Assembly: GCF_010183535.1 (NCBI RefSeq)
Contig: NC_071332.1
Coordinates: 1,302,001 to 1,366,000 of the forward strand
Direction of reading: 5' to 3'
Source of the DNA: Caenorhabditis remanei
Taxonomy: Eukaryota > Nematoda > Chromadorea > Rhabditida > Rhabditidae
Length of the DNA stretch: 64,000 nt
The position numbers were made by a program, and so were the translations under genes. The first letter of the stretch is position 1; the number at the start of each line of letters is the position of its first letter. The notes under the pieces were generated by a model that worked only from the letters and a program-made list of their open reading frames with translations, was not told the origin of the DNA and searched no databases. Of this stretch, positions 33,979 through 46,112 are shown one piece after another.

Positions 33979-36900
33979 TCAATACAATCCGCATCCCTTG
34001 AGTTTAGAGGATAGTATCGTGTCTAGCACCGCGTCGAGCACATATTGCACTTGTTGTGTATCCGTCGCACATGTTTGATGGCAATAAATATTCTTCTCCT
34101 TATTCTCAGCCATTCCTCTATACTTCTTCTCGACGAACTCGACGGCTTTCTCCCAGTCTTCGTAAGGTCCTGAAAAAAGATTTTAATTAAAAATTTCAAA
34201 AATTAAAAAAGAAAAAAAAAAGGATTTGCTGTCCGCAGGGTTCGAACCTGCGCCCTCCTGAGAGGACTGCGACCTGAACGCAGCGCCTTAGACCACTCGG
34301 CCAGAACAGCACGAAAGGAGAGAGGGGTGGAAGGCGTACATATGCACACGCCCTGGAGAGGAGAGAAGACGTCGACTCACCACTAAATGCCTCGAATGCA
34401 ATGGCAAGACTCCGTTTCTTGGTGACTATTTTCTCTTGGAATAGGTCGATTTTGTTGAGGAATAGGATGACTGAGGTGTTGACAAAGTACTTGTTGTTGA
34501 CGACTTGTTTGAAGAGTTGCAACGATTCGTGCATTCGATTCTGAAAATTGATTCTTGAAATGTCGACTTTTTTTTACATGAATCGACACAGAATCTGAGG
34601 GAAAGAAAAACATCGTCTTGGATGTAGGTCTGAGAACTAGATTGAAGAAAGTTATGAGCTGTCAACGTGCCAGGTGCCAGCTCCCAACTTCCTTCAATTA
34701 AAATTTCAGACCTAATAACTATACTTTTCTTTCCCCCAGATTCTGCATCGATTCATGTAAAAATGTCGACATTTCGGGAATAGCGCAGCCCCCTTTAGAA
34801 ACAAACCGTGGTATTATCCTCCAGCAAAACTTGATCATATTCAGACAACGATGCAACATAAATCAATGCTTTTGCATCATCGAAACAGTGAATCCATTTC
34901 TTTCTCTGCGACCGTTGACCACCCACATCGAATACCCGGAACACTTTTCCCTTCATATTGAATTTCACCTCAATCACTCCCATTGTGGGAACCCGAATAT
35001 GTAGAATATCAGTCTCTGATGGAATGTAATCCTTCTCATTGATTCGTTTCAGCGATTCGAAGAAGCTGAAACATAGCAAGTTTCTAAATGAAAGTATTTA
35101 TAGGTATATCCGCTCAGAAGAGCTGGCCACTACGGCTCCAAAAATTCATCGGCTCCGTGCGGTCATCAAGTCCTCGAAAGGACTGTTTCACGCTCGCGGC
35201 CCGCCCGTCTCCCACTCATCGCGGATGGCATCTCTACCAATTTGATGGGAATTACGAGATACATACTTCAGAAATGATTCTGTATAGTATGGTCTCGTTA
35301 ATGACGGCGCGGCGACGGAAAGTGATTGCGCGCAGCAGCCGACATCTCCCGGGTTCCGCTGCCCGCTATGTTTTGTGTGCGCCGAGACTCCGCCCACTTT
35401 TTAGGGGAAGCGAGGACTTTGGGGTTTTTGATGGTATTTCAAGCGAATTTAGAGCTTAAAAGTGCTGAAGTATATAGAAAAACCCACTGAATTCCAAATT
35501 TCCCACAAAAACCATAAAGTTTGACATAAAAAGCTCAAGTTTTCTTCCATTTTTAGTGGCAGTTTTGGCAATTGCCGAGTTTTTTAAAGTTTCAGATTTA
35601 CATACGTTTGACATCTATTGGCCTAACTAGTAAGTTTTCAGTATAAACTTGATATTTTTCGAAAAACCCTCCGACTTCAGAAAGAGAAAACATGTTTTCA
35701 AAAATTCAAAGTTAATTGTTTAGATTTCTTTACCCTAAGGAAATAAATTACCTATTATTATTCTCATTCTTGATTTCTCTCTTCAAAACAGAAACTGAAA
35801 TTCCTCAAAAAAACATGTTTGTTTTCACCTGATTTCGGAATTTTTCAACTAATTTCGAAACTCCCTTACTAAAAAAGACCGCAAACTATAAGCAAACACG
35901 AGCTGTCAATTTCACCGCCGTTCTGGCCGAGTGGTCTAAGGCGCTGCGTTCAGGTCGCAGTCCTCTCAGGAGGGCGCAGGTTCGAACCCTGCGGACGGCA
36001 AATCTTTTTTAAATTGGTTTTTTTGTCATTTTAGACAACAGGGCATTTGTTTTCAGGATTATTAAAAACTGGGTGGATATTAAAAACTTATTTTTTGATT
36101 TTATAAATTAATTTCAATAAACTTGAAATGCTCAAAATTATGCCTAAAAGTCTTGTCTGTCTGTGTGTAGGCATGTCCAGATGTCCAAAATTTAAAATGA
36201 GCAGAAATGTACATTTTCAGATATATGGCATTCAATGTCTGACTGAAAACTGTGAAAATTCCATTTTTGCTTTTTGTGATTTCCACGAGGGAATGGTCTA
36301 AATTCCAGAAAAATTGGATTTTAGCGACGAAAAAAAGAGGAAATACAGGGGATTTTCGGCTGGAAATGGGAGTTCTAGAGGCAAAGACTGGTAAAATGAT
36401 GGAATTAGGGTGAAACAAGCAAATTTTGGGTTTAAAATCATAGTTTATAGTTAAAATCTTTTTAGAATAAAAAATTCCACGAGAATCTATAAAACTTGTC
36501 CTAGAAAAATATTCTTGAAATTGCGAATACTAGAATTCCAGTTGAGAAACTTTCTATTTTTTCCAAATGCTTCAACTTCAACCATCTTTCATTCAGTATA
36601 AATATAAATATCCGCTCAGAAGAGCTGGCCACTACGGCTCCAAAATTCATCGGCTCCGTGCGGTCATCAAGTCCTCGAAAGGACTGTTTCACGCTCGCGG
36701 CCCGCCCGTCTCCCACTCATCGCGGATGGCATCTCTACCAATTTGATGGGAATTACGAGATACATACTTCAGAAATGATTCTGTATAGTATGGTCTCGTT
36801 GATGACGGCGCGGCGATGGGAGGTGATTGCGCGCAGCAGCCGACATCTCCCGGGTTCCGCCGCCCGCTATGTTTTGTGTGCGCTGAGACTCCACCCACTT

Positions 36901-38107
36901 TTAGGGGGAAGCGGGGAGCGGGGGTTTTGAGGCTATTCCCAGCTAATTTTACGCTTAAAAGTGCTAAATTGAACCAATTTTCAAAATTTAAAAGAGTTTT
37001 CCGATTTTCAAGTAGTTGTATCCTGTTGACAACTCACTATTTGGCAGAATCATGGAGATAGAACAATTCCCTTTTCTCATAGGCACTTTGAACTCCTTTA
37101 TCTGCCCATAGATCTGTCAATGCGCTGAAAAAACTTTTTTCTAGGCATGTCTACACAATATTCTATTTCTTACGTGAACATTTCATCGGTGAATGGGTTG
37201 TACTCGGTGTTCTCGCTCAACGTCTCACGAATCATTTTTTCATGGGCCTAAAATTGTGTATGTACATACATATCTACCACCAAATAGTCAAACTCTTACA
37301 TTACATAATCGATTACTAAAATCTATCCGCAAGGATCTCATTCCTTCCACCAGGGCTCCCATTGCTTGAACTGTATTCGCACAAACCACATTTCTCTTTG
37401 TCATGGATTCTTCTTGAGAGAAACCACTGTTATGGATGATTCTGGAAACAAAATATTTTGTTAGGGGGTACTGGAGAGGAATCACTTTTACTTACCTCAT
37501 CTGTTTGAGTACTGTACTTTTACCACTTTCGCCGGCTCCTGAAATAGTGAGTTTTTGGGTAACTTTTTTGTGTCACGTGTAGTACTAGTTTCTGTGATTG
37601 TTCCTACAAAATTTCAGGCAGAAATATCGATTGGTCGCCGAGATACAGTAATTTTAAAAAATGCAAAAAACATTTGGCGGGGGAGAGGAATCGAACCTAG
37701 GATGGGTTGTCTACTGGTGGTGAGCGTTAACCACTCGGCCACAGGGGGCGGGAAGCGGCGAGCTTGCGATGGTGGTGATAAAGGAAGAGGGCGCTGGACT
37801 TGGGAGAAGGGCTGGGGAAGTTTGAAATTCAAACTTTGAATGGAGACTGTGCAAATGCGCTCTATTGTAAAAACTTCAATTTTTCGATTTTTTTCAAAAA
37901 TTTGAGAAATTTTTGCGCTTTTTGAGGGATTTTTATGGAATTCAGCACATTTTAACAGTTTTCAAGGACATTTAAGCTCATTCACTTACCCAACAACAAC
38001 AACTTGATAACATTCTCGTCATCCTTCTTCGCCGTCGCGAGCTCCGTATTAATCTTCTTGTTAGTTTTTGTCTGTTCGGCAAGTTCTCGGCTATCACAAT
38101 TTCCCAT
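33979..38107 (-). CDS. Heterotrimeric G protein alpha subunit, Gi/o-like
   Basis: Eight exons on the minus strand (38107-37990, 37538-37496, 37441-37300, 37247-37174, 37124-37038, 35065-34807, 34540-34381, 34169-33979) give 357 residues, the normal G-alpha length. MGNCDS supplies Gly2/Cys4 for myristoylation and palmitoylation. The P-loop GAGESGKST is residues 40-48. Switch I has HIRVPTMG, switch II has FDVGGQRSQRKKW, and the guanine-ring motifs are LNKID and TCATDT. The C-terminus KLKGCGLY keeps the cysteine four from the end that pertussis toxin modifies in Gi/o proteins. One oddity is Gln in place of the usual Glu in switch II (RSQ for RSE). It would couple seven-TM receptors to effectors at the plasma membrane. 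The start follows a CTTTCTCAG site. Which gpa gene it is cannot be settled here. Introns host tRNA genes and repeats. Confidence 0.93.
34228..34310 (-). tRNA. tRNA-Leu (CAG), in the last intron of the G-alpha gene
   Basis: 83 nt. The acceptor stem GCTGTTC pairs with GGACAGC, the anticodon stem CTGCG/CGCAG closes the loop TTCAGGT (anticodon CAG), a long class II variable arm follows, and the T arm is CGCAGGTTCGAACCCTGCG. It lies on the same strand as its host intron. Its 5' flank differs from that of the other two tRNA-Leu genes, and it has T3-A70 where they have C3-G70. Confidence 0.95.
35105..35403. repeat. GC-rich structured repeat (family H), copy 1
   Basis: About 300 bp, strikingly GC-rich against AT-rich surroundings, in intron 5 of the G-alpha gene. 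It contains perfect hairpins: AGTCCT-CGAA-AGGACT (35169-35184), a long one from CGAGATACATACT to AGTATGGTCTCG (35255-35297), and GCTC-AGAA-GAGC (35112-35123). On the minus strand an AATTTTTGGAG tract (35146-35136) precedes the last hairpin. Homology to the other copies extends about 120 bp further at the 35403 side. The reading frames through it change amino acids freely between copies, so it is not likely to be coding. Copies 2 and 3 are at 36608-36903 and 51022-51322. Confidence 0.75.
35917..35999 (+). tRNA. tRNA-Leu (CAG), antisense in G-alpha intron 5
   Basis: 83 nt. Acceptor GCCGTTC/GGACGGC, anticodon loop TTCAGGT, intact variable and T arms. The 5' flank GCAAACACGAGCTGTCAATT is shared with the copies at 50453-50535 and 51651-51726. 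It is 514 bp downstream of family H copy 1. Confidence 0.95.
36608..36903. repeat. GC-rich structured repeat (family H), copy 2
   Basis: Same orientation as copy 1 and nearly identical, with GATGGGAGG in place of GACGGAAAG near the middle and one T fewer in the AATTTTGGAG tract. The same hairpins are preserved. It is also in G-alpha intron 5, with no tRNA-Leu recognised within the following 500 bp. Confidence 0.75.
37678..37748 (-). pseudogene. tRNA-like sequence in G-alpha intron 1
   Basis: Minus-strand GTGGCCGAGTGGTTAACGC is a good D arm of the Leu/Ser type and CCTAGGTTCGATTCC a fair T arm. The anticodon arm (around CACCAGTAGACAACC) does not fold convincingly and the acceptor stem is weak. 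Probably a tRNA pseudogene on the host gene's strand. Confidence 0.4.
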
Positions 38108-39246
38108 CTGTCTTCTTCTGAGAAAGTTCATCGTAATACAACGGAAAATAGCAAAAATATTCAGTAAGGTGCGCGAATAGGAATATTTCTGTTTGGGGGT
38201 AGCGATGGCGACGACGAGCAGGCGGGAAAACGGAAAATGCCGTGTCTTTTCGAAACGAAAAGCTGTGGGAGGAGTAGGAGAGAGAGTGAGAGCGGCTCGT
38301 CGAGCAGCAGCCCCTAATTAGCGCCTTTCGGACTTCAGAGCACACGCTTCGCTCATGATCTCGATATTTTCAGTTGAAAAGAAAAAGGAAAAAACGAGAA
38401 GAGGAAAAAAGTGTGTGAGCAGAAAAGTGAGAAATCGATGAATGGGAGAGGGGAAGAGGAGGAAAAATTGAAAAACTGTCTCTAGAGGACCGAGGCAGCT
38501 GGTGATAATTATAGAGTTGGTCGAGAATGTGATAAATAGAATGACGAGTGGGTGGTGGGATGTTCAAGTGATGTCAGGGAGAGATGAATAAAGTGATGAT
38601 GGTATTTTCTGAAAATGAGCACGGGAAGGTTCTGAAGGGAATTGGTGTTTAAAGTTTGATCAAAAAAGTTTTTAGTATGATTCCTAGACGACTAGAAAGC
38701 TGAAGTCATGAGGATTCTGAAACTGTTTTCAGATTTCGACCAAGATCAATATTAAGCGAGATCCAAAGATTTCAAGGATTCTTAAGAACTTCACCTTCTC
38801 GCAGAAGTAAGAAACGATCCAAGCTGTGAATGTATTTTTCGAAAGTTTAAAGGATCTGCGATTGTTTTAGTCTGAAAAATAATACAGACTCATAGCAAAG
38901 TTGGGATTTTGGGAATTGGAAAACTTTGGTGACAAACAAAAACGTACCTTTTTACAAAAAACTCAAAAATCGTTCTGCAGCGAAAAAAATTGGGCGCACC
39001 CAAAGTTTGAAAAAACATTTTTTCCCAATGAAAACGAGACGCTGAAAATATGGTCTGAACACAAAAAAATGCGTATTTGAAATATGAATGTGCTATTAGT
39101 TGTTTGGGTACCAACTATGCATACTACCACCTCATAAAAACTGGTTTGACTTTTTTCTGTACTTCGCCATGCTCGAGTTTCACAGAGAATGTGTCTTAAA
39201 TTTTTAACACTGCCGCAAGAAATGGGCCGAGTTTAAATAAACCGTG

Positions 39247-39664
39247 GGCTCTATTCCAGTTAAGATGTCCTTTAAAAACTAGAACGTCCCAAAAAACTTA
39301 TAGACGTCCCTTGAAACACTTAAACGTCCTTTAAAATGTTTAGACGTCACTTGAAACTCCAAAATATAGTTTTGAAAATTTAGACGTCCCAACAAATGTT
39401 TAGACGTCCCTTGAACCCTTTCAGTGACTTTTAGTGTTGAAGGGACGTCTAAATATTTTTGGTTCGTTTCAATGTTTTTTGGGACGTCTAATTATGTGAA
39501 ACCAAATTTTGATATTTCAAGGGACGTCTCAATATTTTATGGGACGTCTAAATGTTTTTTAGCATATTTGATACCACAAAGGGCGTTTAAATGTTTTGAT
39601 GGACGTCTAAGTGTTTCAAGGGACGCTTATGAGTTTTTAAAGGACATCTAAACTGGAATAGAGC
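39247..39664. repeat. Family F foldback (GACGTCCC-rich arms), copy 1
   Basis: Terminal inverted repeat GGCTCTATTCCAGTTAAGAT / ATCTAAACTGGAATAGAGCC. The arms are degenerate arrays of TTTAGACGTCCCTTGAAA. Other copies at 41967-42183 and 63282-63636. Confidence 0.8.
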
Positions 39665-40227
39665 CGTTTTTGCTAAAACTTTGCTAAAACTCAAAAAGTG
39701 CGGAAATCGAATAGTAGCAAAATCTAAAAACAAAACGTCATCCCCGAAAAATTGGAAAAGTGGTTTGAATACACATATCACACTTTGTCTTTCCTTCTAC
39801 CTCTCTCTCTCTAAAAGCAGGTGGAATTTAATTTCCCCTCTCCAGGTCCCCACGACATTAGAAACTCGGAGTAAGATGACAAAGTGTCCGGAAATTTGAT
39901 TTCTATATTTCTATTTGAAAAAAGGAAATAACTGAAGTAGTGGTTGCTGAAAATGAATGATATAAGGAGATCAGGTGAAGACTAGACAGCGGTAATTAGT
40001 ATGTACGAGCAGAGATATTCAGAAGATCAAACATTTAGACACAGAAATCCCCAAGGCTCAGAAAATTCTGGAAGTTTTTGGGGTACGGTAGTTTGGAAAG
40101 GGCATGGGATGATAAATGGTTTGGTTGTGTCCCAAAAACTTGGTTTTAAATTGTTAAAAAGCTGAACACGTGAGAATTCTGAATCTGCTCCTAATTGGAC
40201 CGAGATACATGGAGCATCACATATATT

Positions 40228-40360
40228 AGCACGACACGCTTCTTACAACCGCGCTCTACCGAAACCGAAGAAAGCGCGAAATTGGGAGAAACGGAGAAAA
40301 ATAGATATTTGTCTAGGGGGGATTTCGGTGGAGCGCAATTGTAGGAACTGTGCCGAGATT
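40228..40360. repeat. Family C foldback
   Basis: Left arm GCTTCTTACAACCGCGCTCT, right arm GGTGGAGCGCAATTGTAGGA. Confidence 0.7.
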
Positions 40361-41966
40361 CAAAATTATGACCAATTTTTTTTCTACAAAAGATCTGAAA
40401 ATAGATTCAAAATTCTCACAATTACACCTGTCTATTACTATAAATTTCTATAATCCTCAAAAATCTGGAGAATTCCTATTGAGTACGTTGATATAATAGA
40501 GTGTTATCGATGTAGTGTACAATTGAGAAAAAATCTTGTCCGAGAGGACTACACGGAAAAACTATTCCACCAAACCTCATTTTGAGTCAGGAGAACGGGA
40601 ATTGCGGCGTTTGGAGCGATTTTGGAATAAATTTTGAACAAAGATTTGAAATGTTTTGACTTTTTGTCAAATAGCGTCGAATTTTTGACTAAATGTCAGA
40701 ATTTAATAAAAAGCTAGTTAGTTATGAGTCAAAAAATTGGATTTTTAAAATTTAAAATTTTGTTTTTTTTAAGCTAAAATAATAAGCAAGTTTGATAATA
40801 CTAGAAGCTTTTATTTTTGTGTAATTTAGCTCTAGAGGGAACTTTGAAACTCTAAAAACCCTTTTAAAAAGTTTACTTTCTTAGTCTAGAATATTTAGTC
40901 AAGTAGAAGAAAAGAACTGAACACTTGAGAATTTGAAAATTCTGTTCTTCAACAAAAAATTCCACAATATCCTCAGCAACAAGTAAAGATCTTGTTGTCT
41001 ACTTGACACATACACACTACAAGTTGAAAAAAAAGAAATGAGAAGAAGACAATTTCAAAGAGTAATATCAACAAACAAAGTAAAATGATACCTTACGACA
41101 GAAGGAAAGAGAGTATGAGAAATTGTTTTTCTAAAGAAAATATCAAAATTTTTGAAGAAAAAAAGGAAGAAGAAACGAAAACCAGACCAGACATCAGAGC
41201 AACTAGTATATGTAGTAATGAGGAGTTGGAATTAGGAACTCTGCAACAAAAAAAAGTTTTCATAGATGTACTATCAACATTTTTGTACGACTCGAAAGCT
41301 GACGTCGTGAGGATTCTGAATGTGTTTTCAAAATTCTTCTAGCGTTAAAATGCACAGAGATACAAGGATTCTAGTCTAATCGACCTCAATTTCAGCAAAA
41401 CTATGGACATCTGAAATTTTTTGCTATGACTCGAAAGCTGGCATCATGAGGATTCTGAATCTGTATTCAAAATTGTTTTACCACAAAAATGAGGTGAGAT
41501 ATCAAAGGTTGCGATAAAATCTACGCTCCACCAATTTCACGCTTCGCCTATTTTGAACTCCATGGAAACTCGTGGAGCGTAAAAAAGGGGGGTCAAGGTC
41601 TAGGTGATAAGGAAAACTTGGAACGGTGCCAAATAATCTATTTTTCTAGAGGAATCGGATAAGGACTCAACTTATTTAATTTGTTGTTCATTTTTGCTAA
41701 AATTTGACGCAAAGGTACTATTAACTATGCTGAATTTTTTGCATTTCACCGTTGGTCGATATCTTTTCTTTAGAAAAAAACGTTATGTACCCTTTTGGCC
41801 TAAATCACAATCTTCAAAAAGTTCACCTTACAGAGTAAAACTGAAATTTCGTTTTTCTGAACGTTTTTTTTGAATTTCGAAAGCATGGGGGTACGCTGGA
41901 TAAACCCGTGGGAGCCTACTACGTAACGGCCATCAGGATCGAACCACAATTATCAAAAAATAATTT

Positions 41967-42183
41967 GGCTCTATTCCAGTTTAGATGTCCTTTAAAAACT
42001 TGAACGTCAAAAAAAACACTTAGACTTCCCTCAAAACATTAAGACGTCCCAAAAATATTTAGACTCACTTCAACACTAAAAGTCACTAAAAGGGTTCAAG
42101 GGACGTCTAAACATTTTATGGGACGTTTGAACGTTTTTTGGGACGTTCTAGTTTTTAAAGGACATCTAAACTGGAATAGAGCC
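41967..42183. repeat. Family F foldback, copy 2 (short)
   Basis: GGCTCTATTCCAGTTTAGAT at the left and AACTGGAATAGAGCC at the right, with a shortened interior of GACGTCCC-type units. Confidence 0.8.
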
Positions 42184-42712
42184 AAATTTTTATCGAATCG
42201 AACTCCCAAAGACAACAGCTCTTGCTCACATTGTTATTGACCAGAAACAACTAATATATAACACAAAAACGAAAAGGCAAGAGCGCCCCCCTTCTGACAA
42301 CGTCACACTCAATTAGTGGAGCCCCTAGACGCACGCCTTCCTTTCTGTTCACAAGCGTATTATGATGAAATCAATTTTTGGATTCAACGAGGAATCAATG
42401 AACCGTCCGTTTTTTTTTCATACTACAAACTAAATTTCTTTAACAAAAAGTGGAAAAAAGGAAGAAACCAATAACCAAAACCAAAAAAATTGAAAAATAG
42501 ATAGAGCGAGGAGAGAAGGAGTCGGAGCGGAGTAAATGAGAGGGTCTGGTGGATGTGGTTGCCGGGGTGATATACCAAAACTTGTTTATGTTTTTTACTT
42601 CTTTTGTAAGATGGAAATATCAAAAGCGAAATTATGAATTTAGGGAAGAGAGAAGAGAAAAAATTTGATAAAAATGTGAAGCGAGTGGGAACAAGGAACA
42701 GGGAACTAGAAC

Positions 42713-43527
42713 AGAGTTGAGCGGAATGCGGTTTTTGAAATGGCGGAAAGCGGAAAGCGGAAGGCGGAAGCACAAGTTTTTTGGCGGGAGGCGGAAGGCG
42801 GAAAGCGAAATGAAAAAAGAGCCAAAAGGCGGAAGGCGGAATAAAATGCCATTTTAAAGAAAAACATTTCATTCTTATTTTGTTGTAAAAAGCCCTTAAA
42901 ATCAGACTTGTCACGGGCCGGGCCGGGCCAAAATCAGGAAAAATCTCGGCCCGGCCCGGCCCGGCCCGTGGCCCGGCCCGGCCCGCTCGGCCCGTTTTGA
43001 AACATTTTTCCAAAACATCTTTTGTTTTCGAACTTTTTTTTGGAAATTTTTGGAAATTTTTTGAACTTTTTTGAAAAAGTATAGTTTTTGAATAAACATT
43101 TAAAATTGAATCAAAATGTGAATGTGTATGATAATTTAAGCATTTTTACTCTTTTTTTCGAAAAATTTCAAAAAAAAAATTGGTAAACATGGGTACCCAT
43201 TTTTGAATCCGGGCCGACCGGGCCGGGCCGGGCCAAGAGAAATTTCGGCCCGGCCCGGCCCGGTCAAGAAAAATCTCGGCCCGGCCCGGCCCGGCCCGGG
43301 CCGGCTCGATTTTTGACAAGTCTGCTTAAAATGGTTAAATTAGTGTTAAATTTTGCTTTTTACGTTAAAAACTGATAGTTTTGCTGCAAAAAACCTCAAA
43401 AACATCAGTAAATTGGAGTGGGCGAACAAAGTTCTCAAGTTGATATCCTCTAGGTGGAAGGCGGAAAAAAAATCTTAAAATAGCGGAAGGCGGAAAACGG
43501 AAGGCGGAATTCCGCTCAACTCTGAAC
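42713..43527. repeat. CGGAA-rich foldback with nested GGCCCG foldback
   Basis: Outer terminal inverted repeat CAGAGTTGAGCGGAAT at 42713 and its complement at 43512-43527. Outer arms are arrays of GGCGGAAAGCGGAA. Between them (about 42900-43325) sits a second palindrome made of GGGCCGGGCC units with the ends GACTTGTCACGGG and TTTGACAAGTC, so one foldback has inserted into another. Confidence 0.75.
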
Positions 43528-44500
43528 CAGAATCAGGGGTTAATTAGATTCTCAGAACAAATCTGGGGCACCGTGGGCGCGTTTAGAGTCAACTACATGA
43601 ACAAGAGCAAGGGAACATGTATTAAGAATCAACTAGTTCAATATGTCTAAAAAAGTCAAATTAAGTCAATCTGGCGCACCTCGGGCGCGTTTTTGTTGGA
43701 AGGGTTGATATTATCGAGATGATATGAGTTTTACAAGGAGGTACATACACGACGGACCGAGTTGAACGTTTTCTATAATTTTTTCTATAATAGCTAATTT
43801 CGACCCTGAGGATTTCAAATCTGCAACATAAATCTGCAAAATGGTCCCCGTGGTCCGTCGGTCCGTTTTGGTATTACTAGTTGAAGTTACCTAACTACAT
43901 TAATTTCTGCCACTACGGCGTTTATTTACTAGGAAAAGAATTTTGAGAACAGGCCTGGTGCGACTAGGGCGCGTTTTTATCAGAAAGATTGGTGTGACCG
44001 AAAAAGTTGTTTCTTTGTGGTTTTGAGTACGTTTTCCTTAGGTTCAAGTCGACTACAGTAACCTGTGATTACAGTACTGTGGGATGTCTTTTCAAATTTT
44101 ATGTTAGATTTCGAAAAAACGACCGATGTTGAGGAAATAGGTTCTAGGACGTTTCGAAAGAAAAAAGAAAAAGGAGACATTTCCAAACCAGACCGTGTAA
44201 AACCACGATTTTCCAAAACTGAGACGTTTCAAAAACTTAAAAGTTTCATAACAGAACTATGTGAGATCAAAAAAGAGATGCTGCAAAACCAAAAAATTTC
44301 AAAACTGAGACATCTCGATACTTGGTCGTTCGTGATAAATTTTCCCTATTAACTTTCCCTGACAATATGAAAATTTTGAAGACTCACAGAAAAATTTAGC
44401 AAAATTTCAATTCAGATTCGGAATCTACGGACTCGAAAGTGTCAGGGGCCAAATTCTTGAGTTGCTTGAAAGAGGACACTTTGAGGATTCCCCTTGTGAG

Positions 44501-44725
44501 CAAGGCTGTCGTACGGCCTTATTATTGAAAATTTCAAATAGCCGCGGTCGGTCCGACCCTAGGCTCCTGGGGGGAGGCTCTGGGTCGAACCCTGGTGGTC
44601 AGAATGGTACCAAAAAGTCAAAAGTATATCAAGTCATGTTTTCAGTTGGAACTCTAGAAAGCCGCGGCCGGTCGCGGCCCTTCATGGCCCTTCACGGCCG
44701 GCCGCGATGTTTGACAGCCTTGCTG
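44501..44725. repeat. Family L inverted repeat, copy 1
   Basis: Bounded by GCAAGGCTGTCGTACGGC and TTTGACAGCCTTGC, with AAGCCGCGGCCGG tracts inside. Second copy at 54597-54787, which shares CAAAAGTATATCAAGTC. Confidence 0.65.
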
Positions 44726-45514
44726 GTGAGTTATTTTCCATTTTCGAGATATCAAAACATCAAATTTCGAAAAATCTCAGGATTTGAGTATCGACTCTCT
44801 GAGCTATCTATTATATCTTGATATGGACCTCAAAAAAATAAAAAATTCAAGAAAACCCTAAACACCCAACTTAACAGCCACATTCAGAAATCACGTTCAA
44901 AAATTTGTGCCAATTCAACTTGTCACATAATAAAACCAGCTGCAAAAAAGCACATCTTAGAATTTTCAAATAGTTCCGTATTCGTCATGTCCTAAAGTGA
45001 AATAGTACAAGGCCAGTCAGAGCAGAAGGATTCAATTAACTGATTGATTTAGAGCAGGTGAAGTCGGAGACTTTTGATGACTATTTAAAATGAAAATGGG
45101 TTATTTAAAGATTGAAAAAATATGAAGTTTGTTGAAAGTTAAGAGATTTTAGAGGAACGAATGAAATATCGAATGAAAAGTGAGATAATTGAGTCAGCTG
45201 TTTATTTCATAACGCAGTTGAACCCACTTATATAATTTGGTTTGCACTTCAACTCGAGTCTAAAACATACATATTATCGTGTTATTCACGATCTGATTTT
45301 GAAGAGAAAAGTGTCTTTGGGGAGAAGAAAGAGAGAGAAAGGTAATCATATGTTTGGGAAGAAGAAGACGTGGTGATTCTGACAAAAAACATAGATAGAA
45401 GACTCCGAAAATTGAAAAGAAAGGGGTCTTTTCTGTTAGCAAAAAGATGGAACTGTGCCATTGCCAGGGATATGTAAGAGTGTTGCTAGCTTCAATGTGG
45501 TAAGCCACCGTCCA

Positions 45515-45895
45515 TACTTGTCAACCGGGCCGAAACGGGCCGACACGGCCCGGCGCGTAACTCGCTTCAAAATCAATATTATGAGCTGAAAAATATACCA
45601 AAATGTAGATCTCGACGAGTTCTATGTCCGTGGCCTACTACGGGCCGGATGTCTATTCGTTAATGTGCAGCGGGCCGGGCTAGAATGGCTTTTTTGGCCA
45701 TTTTCGCGTTTTTTGGCACTTTTTCCCGGCCCGCGGCACATTAACGAATAGCCAAATATCCGGCCCGTAGTAGGTCACGGACATAGAACTCGTCGAGATC
45801 TACATTTTGGTATATTTTTCAGCTCATAGAATACAGTTTTAAGGAAGTTACGACCCGGCCCGTGTAGGCCCGTTTCGGCCCGGTTGACAAGTATG
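45515..45895. repeat. Family E foldback, best copy
   Basis: Ends ACTTGTCAACCGGGCCGAAA and CGGCCCGGTTGACAAGT. Arms include GAGTTCTATGTCCGTGGCCT and CACGGACATAGAACTCGTCG around a short GC-rich centre. Confidence 0.75.
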
Positions 45896-45967
45896 CCACC
45901 GTTCATTTTGATGATGCATCAAATGTGAAAACAGTTTCTGAATCTTGATGACTTTAGCTTTGTATAT

Positions 45968-46112
45968 TAGCTGGACACAGTTCCTACAACTGCGCTCCAC
46001 CGAGATCCCCTTGAAAATGTCTCTTTTTCTATGCGTCTCTCAATTTCGCACACAATTTTCTTGGATTTCGGGGGAGCGCGGTTGTAAGAAGCGGGACGTG
46101 CTAGTAATACTT
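45968..46112. repeat. Family C foldback
   Basis: CACAGTTCCTACAACTGCGC at the left; GGGGAGCGCGGTTGTAAGAA and CGTGCTAGTAATA at the right. Confidence 0.7.

Noticed and set aside
35088..35459. Open frames conserved in all three GC-rich repeat copies, on both strands
   Set aside because: Changes between copies are mostly amino-acid altering and the frames begin and end at different points; GC-richness explains the lack of stops.
41085..41342. Basic 85-residue open frame
   Set aside because: Its end is the dispersed phrase (CTCGAAAGCTGACGTCGTGA) found many times in non-coding parts of the window.
42423..43013. 196-residue open frame on the minus strand
   Set aside because: It runs through GGCCCG and CGGAA arrays and a pyrimidine-rich tract, with no signal of a real protein.
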